Positions 1-6,497 of a DNA stretch of 10,424 nucleotides are shown piece by piece (position 1 is the first letter of the stretch; every line of letters starts with the position of its first letter). Source of the stretch: an archaeon (GTDB lineage Archaea; Micrarchaeota; Micrarchaeia; Anstonellales; Bilamarchaeaceae); the NCBI GenBank assembly GCA_020052325.1, contig JAGVPF010000134.1, positions 1 through 10,424 of the forward strand, written 5' to 3'. The position numbers were made by a program, and so were the translations under genes. The notes under the pieces are model-generated. The model saw nothing but the letters and a program-made list of their open reading frames with translations, ran no database searches and was not told the origin of the DNA.

Positions 1-708
1 AATACCGCAAGCGGAAAGACCACCACACTGAACGCCCTCTTTTCATTCGTCCCCTACAACGAGCGCATCATCATCACCGAAGAGACGCCGGAAATCAACA
101 TCCCGCACGCCCACCAGCTGAGGATGGTCGCGAACCGGGAGATGGGCATAACGCTCAAGGATTTGGTCTACGATTCGCTCCGGATGCGCCCGGACAGGAT
201 GATTGTCGGCGAAGTCCGCAACAAGGACGAGGCGGAGGCGCTATTCGATGTCCTTCTGGCAGGGCAGGCGAGGGGGAGTTACGCGACATTGCATGCGCAG
301 AGCGCGGATGAGGCGCTATCCCGGCTCCGCTCGTTCGGCATCCGCGGGGAGGACCAAAAGAGCATCGACTGCATCGTCGTCCAGCGCAGGATGCTCGTCT
401 ATGATTCGAAAAAGAGGTGCGCGCACGAGGCGAGGAGGGTGGTTGAGGTGATGGATGCTGGGAGTGGAAAGACGATTTACGAGTGTGGGTCGGCTGGCGG
501 GAAGGCAGGCGGAAAGATAGGTGGGAGGAACCTGAAGTGCTCCCTTCTGGAACGCGCCGCTGAATCGTTCGGCCTCTCTGAACGGGAGATGGATGCCGAG
601 CTGAAAGCAAGGAGGCGCCTGATTGGCAGCTCCGGCCCGGATTTCGCATCGTTTTTCGAAGGAGTGCAGAAGGGGCTGTACGGCCTTGGCGTGAAAGGGG
701 GTCCATGA
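1..708 (+). CDS. Type II/IV secretion system ATPase, TadA/GspE/VirB11 family (5'-truncated)
   Basis: This is the C-terminal 235 residues of a cytoplasmic secretion ATPase that powers assembly of type IV pilus-like filaments or secretion through a TadC-type membrane partner. The window opens inside the Walker A loop (NTASGKTTT, residues 1-9; the leading Gly lies outside). It is followed by an acidic TEETPEI stretch (Asp-box region), the Walker B segment RMIVGE (66-71) and the His-box segment TLHAQS (96-101), in the order expected for this superfamily. The remaining ~100 residues form a C-terminal tail rich in Gly, Lys and Arg. The frame is open from base 1 with no stop, so the N-terminal domain lies upstream. 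Its stop TGA directly abuts the ATG of the TadC-like gene, the usual partner arrangement. Whether it serves a pilus, an adhesin or another filament cannot be told, because no prepilin gene is in view. Confidence 0.93.
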   Translation, partial: NTASGKTTTLNALFSFVPYNERIIITEETPEINIPHAHQLRMVANREMGITLKDLVYDSLRMRPDRMIVGEVRNKDEAEALFDVLLAGQARGSYATLHAQSADEALSRLRSFGIRGEDQKSIDCIVVQRRMLVYDSKKRCAHEARRVVEVMDAGSGKTIYECGSAGGKAGGKIGGRNLKCSLLERAAESFGLSEREMDAELKARRRLIGSSGPDFASFFEGVQKGLYGLGVKGGP

Positions 709-2253
709 ATGGGCGCAATCATCGGGCTCTCGGCGTACTTTCCGGACATCGGACTGAAATGCAGTTGCGAGAAGGCGCTAACCATCCTGAACGCAAGGCC
801 CGGACGATATATGGGGATGTCGCTTGCGCTATCGGCATTTGCTGCATTTGCCGCTTTTTTCATCTCACATTTCTCCATCCCCCTCATGCTGCTGGCATTC
901 GCAATTGCCTTCGCATTGATGCTTGCGCTGCCGAATGTCGAAATGCGCTCACGGGCGCAGGAAATCGAGGCGTCGATGCCGTTTTTCCTGCGCGCACTCG
1001 GCATGCTCCTTGAGATGGGCCTGCCATGGCGGAGGGCAATCGAGGCCGCATGCCCGCAGGAAGGCGCCTTGCGCGAGGAGATGCGGATTACAATAAAATC
1101 GATGGACGAGGGCTCGGGATTCCATCGGGCATTATGTCACCTTGCGGCCTTCGATTCCCTCACAATCAAACGTGCCGTGTCGCAGATGATTTGCGCATAT
1201 GACACGGGCGCAAGCGGGAAGGAGATGATGAGGATTGGGGATGAGCTCCTTTCTATGGAGCAGCATCGCCTCAAGGAGTTTTCAGCCAAAAGCTCGATGT
1301 TCGGCCTGCTTTTCGTGGTCTTCAGCGCGATTGCGCCGACATTCTACCTTATTTACGCGGTTGCCGGTCCCCTCGCCTTCGATTCGGGAGGTGTCGACAA
1401 AGGGCAGATGACGCTGGTGATGCTGGTCATATTCCCGTTAATCAGCATCCTCATCCTGATGCTCTTGAAATCAGCGATGCCCCGCTCCGCCCTTGGCCGA
1501 AGGATGGGCTTGGACATAAGGATGCTTGCGCCGGGGGCATTGCTCATAATGGGGTTCCTGCTTTTCCCGGATTATCCGCTTCCCATCATGATTGGCGGCA
1601 TTGCGGCCGGGGCGTTCATCGCCTATGGCAGTTTCGAGAGGGAGAGGAAGCTTGAGCGGGTGGATGCTTCCCTTCCTGATGCCCTGCTGTCTGTGAGCGG
1701 CATGCCAGGCGCATCTGGGGCGGAGAGGATATTCCGGCTAATAGAGGAGGGGGGCTTCGGCGCGCTTTCAAGTGAAGCCGGAAAAACCCGGAGGCAGCTT
1801 GCATTGAACGTGCGCGTTGATGCAGCTCTGCGTGATTTTGCAATGAGGAACCCGACCGCGCTCGTTTCACGCGCCTCCATGATGATGGGGCAGATGATTG
1901 AAACCGGCTCATTATCCAAGCTGGGCGCGCTTGCTGAGGACATGATACGGGGCGCGCAGACAGAGCGCGAAAGAAGCCAGCTTTTTTCCATGCAGAAATA
2001 CACGCTGATTTTCGGCGCGCTCCTGATTCCGCTGGTCTTCCGGATGGCACTTGGCCTTTCGGAGACGATAGGGGAGCTTTCAGGCGCGCCGGCGACAGGC
2101 GTGGCCGGAATAATCCCGCCGTATCTTGCGATATATGCGGTGAGCGCCTCGCTCGCGATATCCGATGCGCAGGGAAGCCGCTCCGCGCTTGCCGTCTACT
2201 CCGTCGGCCTGCTCGCAATCAGCCTCGCTGCATTCCACTTTATAAGCTTTTGA
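709..2253 (+). CDS. TadC/FlaJ-type type II secretion system F membrane protein
   Basis: This 514-residue integral membrane protein is the likely platform on which the upstream ATPase acts to assemble pilin-like subunits. It has two similar soluble blocks (about 86-195 and 318-428), each starting with a ...ASMPFFLRALGMLLEMG or ...ASLPDALLSVSGMPG type segment, as in duplicated T2SSF (GspF) domains. Predicted membrane segments lie near 36-53, 56-74, 196-220, 233-254, 272-306 (probably two), 430-447, 466-485 and 490-513. The length and the double-domain plan fit archaeal FlaJ/TadC relatives. The ATG immediately follows the TGA of the ATPase gene, with a G-rich stretch (GGGGGT at 697-702) as the likely ribosome-binding site. 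The pair is almost certainly co-transcribed and translationally coupled. Assignment to the archaellum is not supported because no archaellum accessory genes are visible. Confidence 0.88.
   Translation: MGAIIGLSAYFPDIGLKCSCEKALTILNARPGRYMGMSLALSAFAAFAAFFISHFSIPLMLLAFAIAFALMLALPNVEMRSRAQEIEASMPFFLRALGMLLEMGLPWRRAIEAACPQEGALREEMRITIKSMDEGSGFHRALCHLAAFDSLTIKRAVSQMICAYDTGASGKEMMRIGDELLSMEQHRLKEFSAKSSMFGLLFVVFSAIAPTFYLIYAVAGPLAFDSGGVDKGQMTLVMLVIFPLISILILMLLKSAMPRSALGRRMGLDIRMLAPGALLIMGFLLFPDYPLPIMIGGIAAGAFIAYGSFERERKLERVDASLPDALLSVSGMPGASGAERIFRLIEEGGFGALSSEAGKTRRQLALNVRVDAALRDFAMRNPTALVSRASMMMGQMIETGSLSKLGALAEDMIRGAQTERERSQLFSMQKYTLIFGALLIPLVFRMALGLSETIGELSGAPATGVAGIIPPYLAIYAVSASLAISDAQGSRSALAVYSVGLLAISLAAFHFISF
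2239..2245 (+). promoter_or_regulatory. Candidate TATA box for the PAP2 gene
   Basis: TTTATAA lies inside the last codons of the TadC-like gene. Its centre is 27 bases upstream of the ATG at 2269, the spacing expected for an archaeal TATA box driving a nearly leaderless transcript. It also encodes the end of a membrane helix, so the match may be chance. A purine-rich GAAGGGAAG (2252-2260) near the start would serve readthrough transcripts as well. Confidence 0.35.
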
Positions 2254-2268
2254 AGGGAAGATTGGGTG

Positions 2269-2736
2269 ATGGACAGCATCACTGCAATCGCTCATGGGAT
2301 AGACAACCCCCTTTTGCAGCTAATCGGCATGGCGCTGGACAGCTCGGCCATATATGGAATCCTCGTGCTCGCGCTAATCATCATCGGAGAAAACAGGGAT
2401 GGCAAGAGGAAGAAGATAATCGCGTCGCTTGCGGTTGCCCTTGTCCTTGCGACCGCGCTGAAGTACCTGATGGCGCACGAGAGGCCCTGCGCAGGCGAGC
2501 AATGGTGCCCGGAGGACTACTCGTTCCCGAGCCTGCATGCGACCGTTGCCTTCGCACTCATGATCGGATTCCTCAACAAGGGAAGCTTCCCGTATTACCT
2601 GGCATTCGCGCTTTTCGTCTCGTTCACGAGGCTGAACCTTGGCGTGCATACGTTCCTCGACATCGCCGGGGCGCTGCCAATCGCGCTGATAGCGTATTAC
2701 CTGACCGACATCATATGGAGGGAGAAGGATGGATAG
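2269..2736 (+). CDS. PAP2-family membrane lipid phosphatase (polyprenyl-diphosphate phosphatase-like)
   Basis: This small 155-residue membrane phosphatase carries all three motifs of the PAP2/acid-phosphatase superfamily. They are K-x6-RP (K65 to R72-P73), PSLH (87-90, normally PSGH, so Gly is replaced by Leu) and TR-x5-H-x3-D (T120 to D131, with the nucleophile His at 127). Hydrophobic segments near 17-40, 52-66, 90-104, 108-121 and 128-147 fit the membrane fold with the active site at the surface. A loop between C74 and C80 could hold a disulfide. The likely role is dephosphorylating a polyprenyl or dolichyl diphosphate, or another lipid phosphate; the substrate is inferred from the kinase-like gene that overlaps its 3' end by 8 bases. 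An in-frame GTG at 2266 directly precedes this ATG. I prefer the ATG because of the spacing from GAAGGGAAG (2252-2260). Confidence 0.85.
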   Translation: MDSITAIAHGIDNPLLQLIGMALDSSAIYGILVLALIIIGENRDGKRKKIIASLAVALVLATALKYLMAHERPCAGEQWCPEDYSFPSLHATVAFALMIGFLNKGSFPYYLAFALFVSFTRLNLGVHTFLDIAGALPIALIAYYLTDIIWREKDG

Positions 2737-3292
2737 GGAGGACGCAAGGCAATTGTTCCATATGGCGGTTGGCCTCTTGGCGCTTGCGGCACTGCTCGTT
2801 TTCGGGCGGGGCTTCCTGCTCGCCGCACTGTTCTTCACGATAATAGCCGGCACGTTACTCATGAACGCCCGGCTCCTTGGAAAAAAGATATTCATCGTGC
2901 AGTGGTTCGAGGAGCGCTTCGAGCGCGGGGATGCGCCGCTTCCGGGCTGGGGCTCGGCATGCTATGCGGCGGGAGTGCTCCTTGCGGCCACGTTCCTAAG
3001 CGATATTCCGCAGATTGCCGCGGCGATATTCGTGCTGGGGATTGGCGATGGCGTCTCAACGATAATCGGGATTCGCGGGAAGATGAAACTGCCGTACAAT
3101 CGGAAAAAGACGCTTGAAGGCTCACTCGCCATGTTTTTCGCATCGCTCGGCGCATTCGTGTTTGTCGGGAGCGCGGCAATTCCGCTCGCATTCATCGCGG
3201 CGCTCGCTGAAAGCGCCCCCCGCGTGGACGACAACCTCATGATACCCGCCGCATGCGTGGCGTTCTTCCTATTGGCAGGTGCAGGGCTATGA
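2729..3292 (+). CDS. SEC59/VTE5-family CTP-dependent polyprenol (dolichol/phytol) kinase-like protein
   Basis: This 187-residue polytopic membrane protein begins with the R/K-x2-H-type N-terminal helix typical of the family (ARQLFHMAVGL). It carries the family's nucleotide-binding signature: GIGDGVSTIIG (104-114), then GKMKLPYN (117-124) and KKTLEGSLAMF (126-136). Known members (yeast Sec59 dolichol kinase, plant VTE5 phytol kinase, farnesol kinase) phosphorylate isoprenoid alcohols with CTP. The archaeal substrate here is unknown; an archaeal polyprenol/dolichol or a salvaged isoprenoid alcohol is likely. The length is that of the minimal catalytic module, so the N-terminal membrane extension of eukaryotic Sec59 is missing. 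The start overlaps the PAP2 gene by 8 bases, with GGAGGG at 2717-2722 as ribosome-binding site, and the end overlaps dtdA by 4 bases (ATGA). The neighbouring phosphatase suggests a lipid-carrier recycling pair. Confidence 0.85.
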   Translation: MDREDARQLFHMAVGLLALAALLVFGRGFLLAALFFTIIAGTLLMNARLLGKKIFIVQWFEERFERGDAPLPGWGSACYAAGVLLAATFLSDIPQIAAAIFVLGIGDGVSTIIGIRGKMKLPYNRKKTLEGSLAMFFASLGAFVFVGSAAIPLAFIAALAESAPRVDDNLMIPAACVAFFLLAGAGL

Positions 3293-4137
3293 TTATCCTT
3301 TTCACGAAGAACAATCTGGCGAGCGCGAACATCGCGAAGAAGCTCATAGAAAAGCACGGCTTCGCCAAGAGCAAGACGAAAGCCCCCGGCGATGAAACCG
3401 GAAGCCCAGCCGAAACAACCCTTGAACAGGCGGCGATGGAGACGTGGGAGCGCGACGGCGTTATGCTAATCGACACGGGCGCGCCCACAGTGCTCGATGT
3501 GCCGACCGACTTCGATACAGACTGCCTGATTGTCCTGAGCACGCATAAGAGCAAGACCGCGGGGAAGATGCTGACGGCGCATGTGCCCGGCAACTGGGGA
3601 AGCGCGGAGATGGGTGGCGAGCCAAAGACTCTGAACATCGCGCACGGGCTGATGCTGAAAAGGCTGATTCGCGCCCTGGACAAGGCGAACCGGGAACACA
3701 AGCTCGGCTGGCCAATCTCCCTCGAATCAGACCACCACGGGCCCACATGCGAGGTGCCCATCCTTTTTGTGGAAATCGGGAACAATGAGGAGCAGTGGGC
3801 GGATGATTTGGCCGCACTCGTGGTGGCTGAGGCGGTGGCGGACGCGATATTCGGGAAGGATACGGGCCTGGAGCCGGAAACCGTTTTCGGAGTGGGCGGG
3901 GGGCATTACCAGCGCGCATTCACGAAACTGCTCATCGAATCAGACATCACCGTCGGGCACATGGCCCCGAAATACGCGATTGACAGCATGGACGAGGGCA
4001 TGTTCGCCCAGGCGGTCCTGAAGAACGTCGGGGAGGTCAGGCGGGTTCTCATCCTTAAAGACGAGACGAACGGCGCCCAGAAGGAGAAAATCAAGGCGTT
4101 TGCGAAGGAGATGGGGTTCGAAACCGAACTCATATAA
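3289..4137 (+). CDS. dtdA: Archaeal-type D-aminoacyl-tRNA deacylase (DTD2)
   Basis: This 282-residue cytoplasmic enzyme hydrolyses D-amino acids mischarged onto tRNA, a chiral proofreading step. The sequence runs through the conserved blocks of the archaeal/plant DTD2 family: STHKSK (84-89), TAHVPGNWG (96-104), ESDHHGPT (146-153), FVEIG (160-164), GVGGGHYQRAFT (201-212) and GHMAPKYA (223-230). The length is normal for the family. I place the start at 3289 (MIILFTKNN), where the ATG overlaps the TGA of the kinase gene as ATGA with GCAGGTG upstream. An in-frame ATG at 3253 would add 12 residues not expected in the family and a deeper overlap. It ends 5 bases from the convergent HAD gene. Its presence in this operon with membrane-lipid genes looks like co-transcription rather than shared function. 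Confidence 0.95.
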   Translation: MIILFTKNNLASANIAKKLIEKHGFAKSKTKAPGDETGSPAETTLEQAAMETWERDGVMLIDTGAPTVLDVPTDFDTDCLIVLSTHKSKTAGKMLTAHVPGNWGSAEMGGEPKTLNIAHGLMLKRLIRALDKANREHKLGWPISLESDHHGPTCEVPILFVEIGNNEEQWADDLAALVVAEAVADAIFGKDTGLEPETVFGVGGGHYQRAFTKLLIESDITVGHMAPKYAIDSMDEGMFAQAVLKNVGEVRRVLILKDETNGAQKEKIKAFAKEMGFETELI

Positions 4138-4142
4138 ACTTT

Positions 4143-4742
4143 TCAGCCGCTTCCTAGGCCAAGTTCATGCCGGAGCCTTGTCGCATCGAAACTGGAATTG
4201 GGGTGCACCAATAAGAGGAATATCCCCGCGGCCTTGGCCGAGAGCTGGTCGTGCATCGAATCGCCCACGAAAAGCGTTTCGCCCTTCTCCACCCCGAGTT
4301 TTTTCAGTATCAGCAGCAGCTGGTCCGGGGCGGGCTTGCTCCTTGCGGTTGCATCCCTTCCGCATATGATGTCGAATGAACCGGACATCCCCAGGTCTGA
4401 CAGGATGCGCTTTATCGATTCCGTGTGGTTTCCGCTCGCGATTCCAATCCTGAATCCCTTGGCTTTTAGCCCCTTTGCGATATCGAGCATCGGGGCAAAA
4501 GGCGTGTATGTCCTGCGCTTTGCGCAAATCATCTCGTGCTTGAGGTAGATGCCGTCCACCCTGCCTTTCAGCCCATGATGCGCTGAGAGCCTGTTTCCCA
4601 GGGGAACGAGGTTCTGACCGGCGTCGATTTTCACCCCCGATTCATGCGCGAGAGTGACGATATCCGCCTTCACCGCCTTCCAGTCGACATCCAGGTGCAG
4701 GAGGGTATCGTCAAAATCGAAGATGACGAGCCGGTATGCCAT
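4143..4742 (-). CDS. HAD-superfamily phosphatase (phosphoglycolate phosphatase-like)
   Basis: This 199-residue soluble hydrolase has the complete HAD catalytic set: motif I DFDDT (residues 9-13, nucleophile D9, acid/base D11), motif II IASGN (101-105, S103), motif III SKPAPD (K136) and motif IV GDSMHD (160-165, D161 and D165). A helical cap sits between motifs I and II (about 17-85), so it belongs to the Gph/beta-phosphoglucomutase-like subgroup with a C1 cap. It probably removes phosphate from a small metabolite. Phosphoglycolate and a nucleotide are reasonable guesses, but the substrate cannot be read from sequence. Its start codon is divergent from the TRAM locus, and the TATA-like box 26 bases upstream leaves essentially no 5' leader. 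Its 3' end converges on dtdA with 5 bases between stop codons. Confidence 0.9.
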   Translation of the reverse strand: MAYRLVIFDFDDTLLHLDVDWKAVKADIVTLAHESGVKIDAGQNLVPLGNRLSAHHGLKGRVDGIYLKHEMICAKRRTYTPFAPMLDIAKGLKAKGFRIGIASGNHTESIKRILSDLGMSGSFDIICGRDATARSKPAPDQLLLILKKLGVEKGETLFVGDSMHDQLSAKAAGIFLLLVHPNSSFDATRLRHELGLGSG

Positions 4743-4763
4743 TAGTATTGAAGCCCCGCTAGG

Positions 4764-4771
4764 TTTTTAAT
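4764..4771. promoter_or_regulatory. Candidate bidirectional TATA box between the HAD and TRAM loci
   Basis: The 50-base gap between the - strand ATG (first base 4742) and the + strand ATG (first base 4793) has its midpoint at 4767.5. That is also the centre of the only AT-only octamer there, TTTTTAAT (ATTAAAAA on the other strand). The distance of about 25.5 bases to each ATG matches the archaeal TATA-to-start distance, so both transcripts could be leaderless. No clear BRE or operator is visible on either side. Confidence 0.55.
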
Positions 4772-4792
4772 GATTGGACGGAATAGTTACCC

Positions 4793-4879
4793 ATGCAGAA
4801 AGACGAATCCTTTTTCGAGCCCGCGGACACGCCGGAAATCACCGGCGAGGTCATCGCAAGGGGCCAGTTGGGGAAGTGA
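4793..4879 (+). CDS. Short 28-residue ORF upstream of TRAM (leader/uORF or displaced N-terminus)
   Basis: An ATG at the expected leaderless transcription start opens a 28-codon frame that ends in TGA at 4877-4879, five bases before the TRAM ATG. The peptide starts MQKDESFFEP and ends GEVIARGQLGK; it is acidic at the front and has no membrane segment or metal motif. The codons look like those of its neighbours. Two readings are possible. It may be a real short leader or microprotein translated first and coupled to TRAM. Alternatively it may be the N-terminus of TRAM, split by loss of one G in the GGGG run at 4870-4873: adding one G would give ...GQLGEVIGMGDEKP, continuous with TRAM. I do not recognise the peptide. 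Confidence 0.4.
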   Translation: MQKDESFFEPADTPEITGEVIARGQLGK

Positions 4880-4880
4880 T
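4872..4880 (+). promoter_or_regulatory. Shine-Dalgarno-like site for the TRAM gene
   Basis: GGAAGTGAT differs by one base from GGAGGTGAT, the complement of the archaeal 16S rRNA 3' end, and ends four bases before the ATG at 4885. It overlaps the stop codon of the 28-residue ORF. It supports initiation at 4885 rather than at the in-frame TTG at 4774, and would allow coupled re-initiation after the short ORF. Confidence 0.45.
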
Positions 4881-4884
4881 TGGA

Positions 4885-5169
4885 ATGGGAGATGAGAAGC
4901 CTTTTGGAATCCCCAAGCCAATCGATGTGGGGCAGGTTGTTGAGGTCCTTATCGAAGGGCAGGGGGGGCAGGGCGACGGCATAGCCAAAATCGAGAGCTT
5001 CATCATTTTTGTAAAAGGCGCCAGGAAGGGCGAGCGGTGCATGGTGAAAATCACCGAGGTAAAGCGCACCTATGCGAATGGCGAAAAGGTCGGGGCCGCG
5101 AAAAAGAAGGAGACCCCGGACGAGATGGCGGACGAGACGGACGCCCTCCATGACGGGCCCTCAGGTTAG
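4885..5169 (+). CDS. Stand-alone TRAM-domain protein (probable RNA-binding protein/chaperone)
   Basis: This small 94-residue cytoplasmic protein has a TRAM beta-barrel at about residues 13-66. The barrel starts with IDVGQVVEVLIEGQG, continues with the hallmark GQGDGIAKIESFIIFV (28-43), then KGARKGERCMVKITEVKRTYA (44-64, strands 4-5). TRAM domains bind RNA; single-domain archaeal members have been described as RNA chaperones comparable to bacterial cold-shock proteins. The ~30-residue C-terminal tail, first Lys-rich (AAKKK) then acidic (ETPDEMADETD), looks disordered. The start at 4885 gives the short N-terminus typical of single-TRAM proteins and has a Shine-Dalgarno-like site, but a longer N-terminus is possible (see the 28-residue ORF just upstream). 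It is transcribed divergently from the HAD gene and converges on the secreted-protein operon 41 bases away. Confidence 0.88.
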   Translation: MGDEKPFGIPKPIDVGQVVEVLIEGQGGQGDGIAKIESFIIFVKGARKGERCMVKITEVKRTYANGEKVGAAKKKETPDEMADETDALHDGPSG

Positions 5170-5210
5170 CGGCAAAGTATCGCGCCTTAATTGCTGCGGA
5201 GTTCTCATTT

Positions 5211-6497
5211 TTATCGCGCGATCCAGAAGTTCAGGAACGCGAGGATGAGCACCAGCCCGACAAGGCCCAGGCCTATCTCAAGGCGGGTCAGCGAGCCGCT
5301 GTCGAATGATGCGCTAGGGCGCGAATTGCCCGTTATCGGCAGGCCGTTTTCCGAATTTGAGCCCCCGTACGAGAGCATCCTGCTTAGCAGCGTTTCGTTG
5401 TATTGCCTGGATTCGAGCACGGCATCCACCACGACGAGCGAGAGGTTGTTTTCGCCAAGCCCGGAATAGCTGTAATTGAATGTGTAGGCGTAGGCGAACG
5501 AGTTGTTGCCCGATTCGAGGGGGGTGGGACTCGCGATGGACGAGGAATCCTCGCTCCAGCCGCTTCCATTCGCATCCGATAGGTTGGACGTCATCCTCAT
5601 GAAGCCGAATCCGTCTGTCGTTAGGTTGAACGTCCTGATGGTGATGTTGGCAGCAGAACCGTTGTTCAGGCGCATCTGGGCCAGGTAAAGCGGGCATTGC
5701 GAAAGAACAATCGTGTCGAAGCGGTTGTCCCTGAACCACTGCTCGCGCAATACCGGGCGCGCCAGGAATACGAATTTATCCGACCCGCCCACACGGAACG
5801 ATGCGCTCGCGTTTATGGGCAGCGTGCCCGTCACCGTGGTGTAATTGCTCGAACAGTCCCCGAGCGCGAAGTTCCTGTCGTTTATCACATACGTGAACGT
5901 CACGTTGCCGCTGATATTGACGGTCATGTTCTCGCCCCCGGACGCGTTTTCAAGCAGGGAGGCGATTGAAGGGGGGATTGCGATGGATGTCGAGGAGAGG
6001 GGGACGCTTTCCGATGCGTTCCGAAACGCGAATGTGACATTCGCGTTATACTGCACGGTGGAACGGTTCTCGTATTCCACGCAGTCGTCACCATCGAAAT
6101 CGCACCTCCATTCGTACTGGCGGCCCGGGTTGTTGAACCAGCCCGCATCACAGAAGAAAGCCGGATACCCTTCGGAAGGCAGGGCGGTTAGGTGCCCTTC
6201 CTCGTGCCCCCGCGCAAGAACAAGTTCCATGTCCGGGATATAGCAGGATACGTTGTCGATTTCCGGCGAAAGCCCGATAAGCATGACTGATGCCGATATG
6301 GCGGCAGGCTGGGTGTACGTCCCGATGCGCAGCACGATTGAGCCGTTCTGCGCGAATGACGAATTGTAATAGCCATCGAGCGCGGATGCGGCCGCGCTGT
6401 TGTTGCCAAGGAGCAGGCTTAGCGGCGGGGAGGAATACTGTGCGGATGCCATGCCGGAGAGCAGGATAAGGGGGAGCAGGAGTAGAATCGCCTTCAT
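5211..6497 (-). CDS. Secreted, sequon-rich surface protein with C-terminal membrane anchor and LPITG motif
   Basis: I do not recognise a family for this 428-residue protein. A signal peptide is clear (MKAILLLLPLILLSGMASA, likely cleaved after residue 19), and a single C-terminal membrane segment (about 406-426) ends in a short WIAR tail. The ectodomain has 22 N-X-S/T sequons between residues 32 and 367, an extreme density that suggests heavy N-glycosylation. It also has six Cys (85, 116, 132, 139, 215, 268), enough for three disulfides, and an acidic loop DFDGDD (133-138) that could bind Ca2+. LPITG at 386-390 resembles a sortase signal, but it sits about 15 residues before the hydrophobic stretch, further than is usual. 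The gene is last in the - strand operon, its ATG overlapping the preceding TGA (ATGA), with no obvious ribosome-binding site of its own, so it probably depends on coupling. A structural or adhesive role at the envelope is inference. Confidence 0.85.
   Translation of the reverse strand: MKAILLLLPLILLSGMASAQYSSPPLSLLLGNNSAAASALDGYYNSSFAQNGSIVLRIGTYTQPAAISASVMLIGLSPEIDNVSCYIPDMELVLARGHEEGHLTALPSEGYPAFFCDAGWFNNPGRQYEWRCDFDGDDCVEYENRSTVQYNANVTFAFRNASESVPLSSTSIAIPPSIASLLENASGGENMTVNISGNVTFTYVINDRNFALGDCSSNYTTVTGTLPINASASFRVGGSDKFVFLARPVLREQWFRDNRFDTIVLSQCPLYLAQMRLNNGSAANITIRTFNLTTDGFGFMRMTSNLSDANGSGWSEDSSSIASPTPLESGNNSFAYAYTFNYSYSGLGENNLSLVVVDAVLESRQYNETLLSRMLSYGGSNSENGLPITGNSRPSASFDSGSLTRLEIGLGLVGLVLILAFLNFWIAR

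Noticed and set aside
155..2218. Long - strand open frames (155-718 and 1616-2218) opposite the secretion ATPase and TadC-like genes
   Set aside because: Translations are Arg/Ser/Pro-rich low-complexity sequence typical of antisense frames in GC-rich genes, while the + strand carries recognisable motifs.
3253..3288. Upstream in-frame ATG for dtdA
   Set aside because: It would add 12 residues before the family-typical MIILFTKNN start and sits deep inside the kinase gene; the ATGA overlap at 3289 is the better start.
4774..4884. TTG start giving TRAM 37 extra residues
   Set aside because: The extension is basic, low-complexity-looking sequence in the promoter region, starting only a few bases downstream of the TATA-like box, so it could not be transcribed from that box.
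5201..5213. Short T-rich stretch (CATTTTTA) after the TRAM gene as a terminator
   Set aside because: Only five Ts, no stable hairpin, and it includes the stop codon of the convergent gene. It could act as a weak archaeal terminator but cannot be supported.
5213..5222. Palindrome ATCGCGCGAT
   Set aside because: It encodes the C-terminal IAR of the secreted protein and has no second copy; most likely coincidental.
6068..6104. EF-hand or excalibur-type calcium motif (DFDGDDCVEYE) in the secreted protein
   Set aside because: It is acidic and suggestive, but the conserved Gly position and flanking helices of an EF-hand are missing, so it is mentioned only as a possible Ca2+-binding loop.
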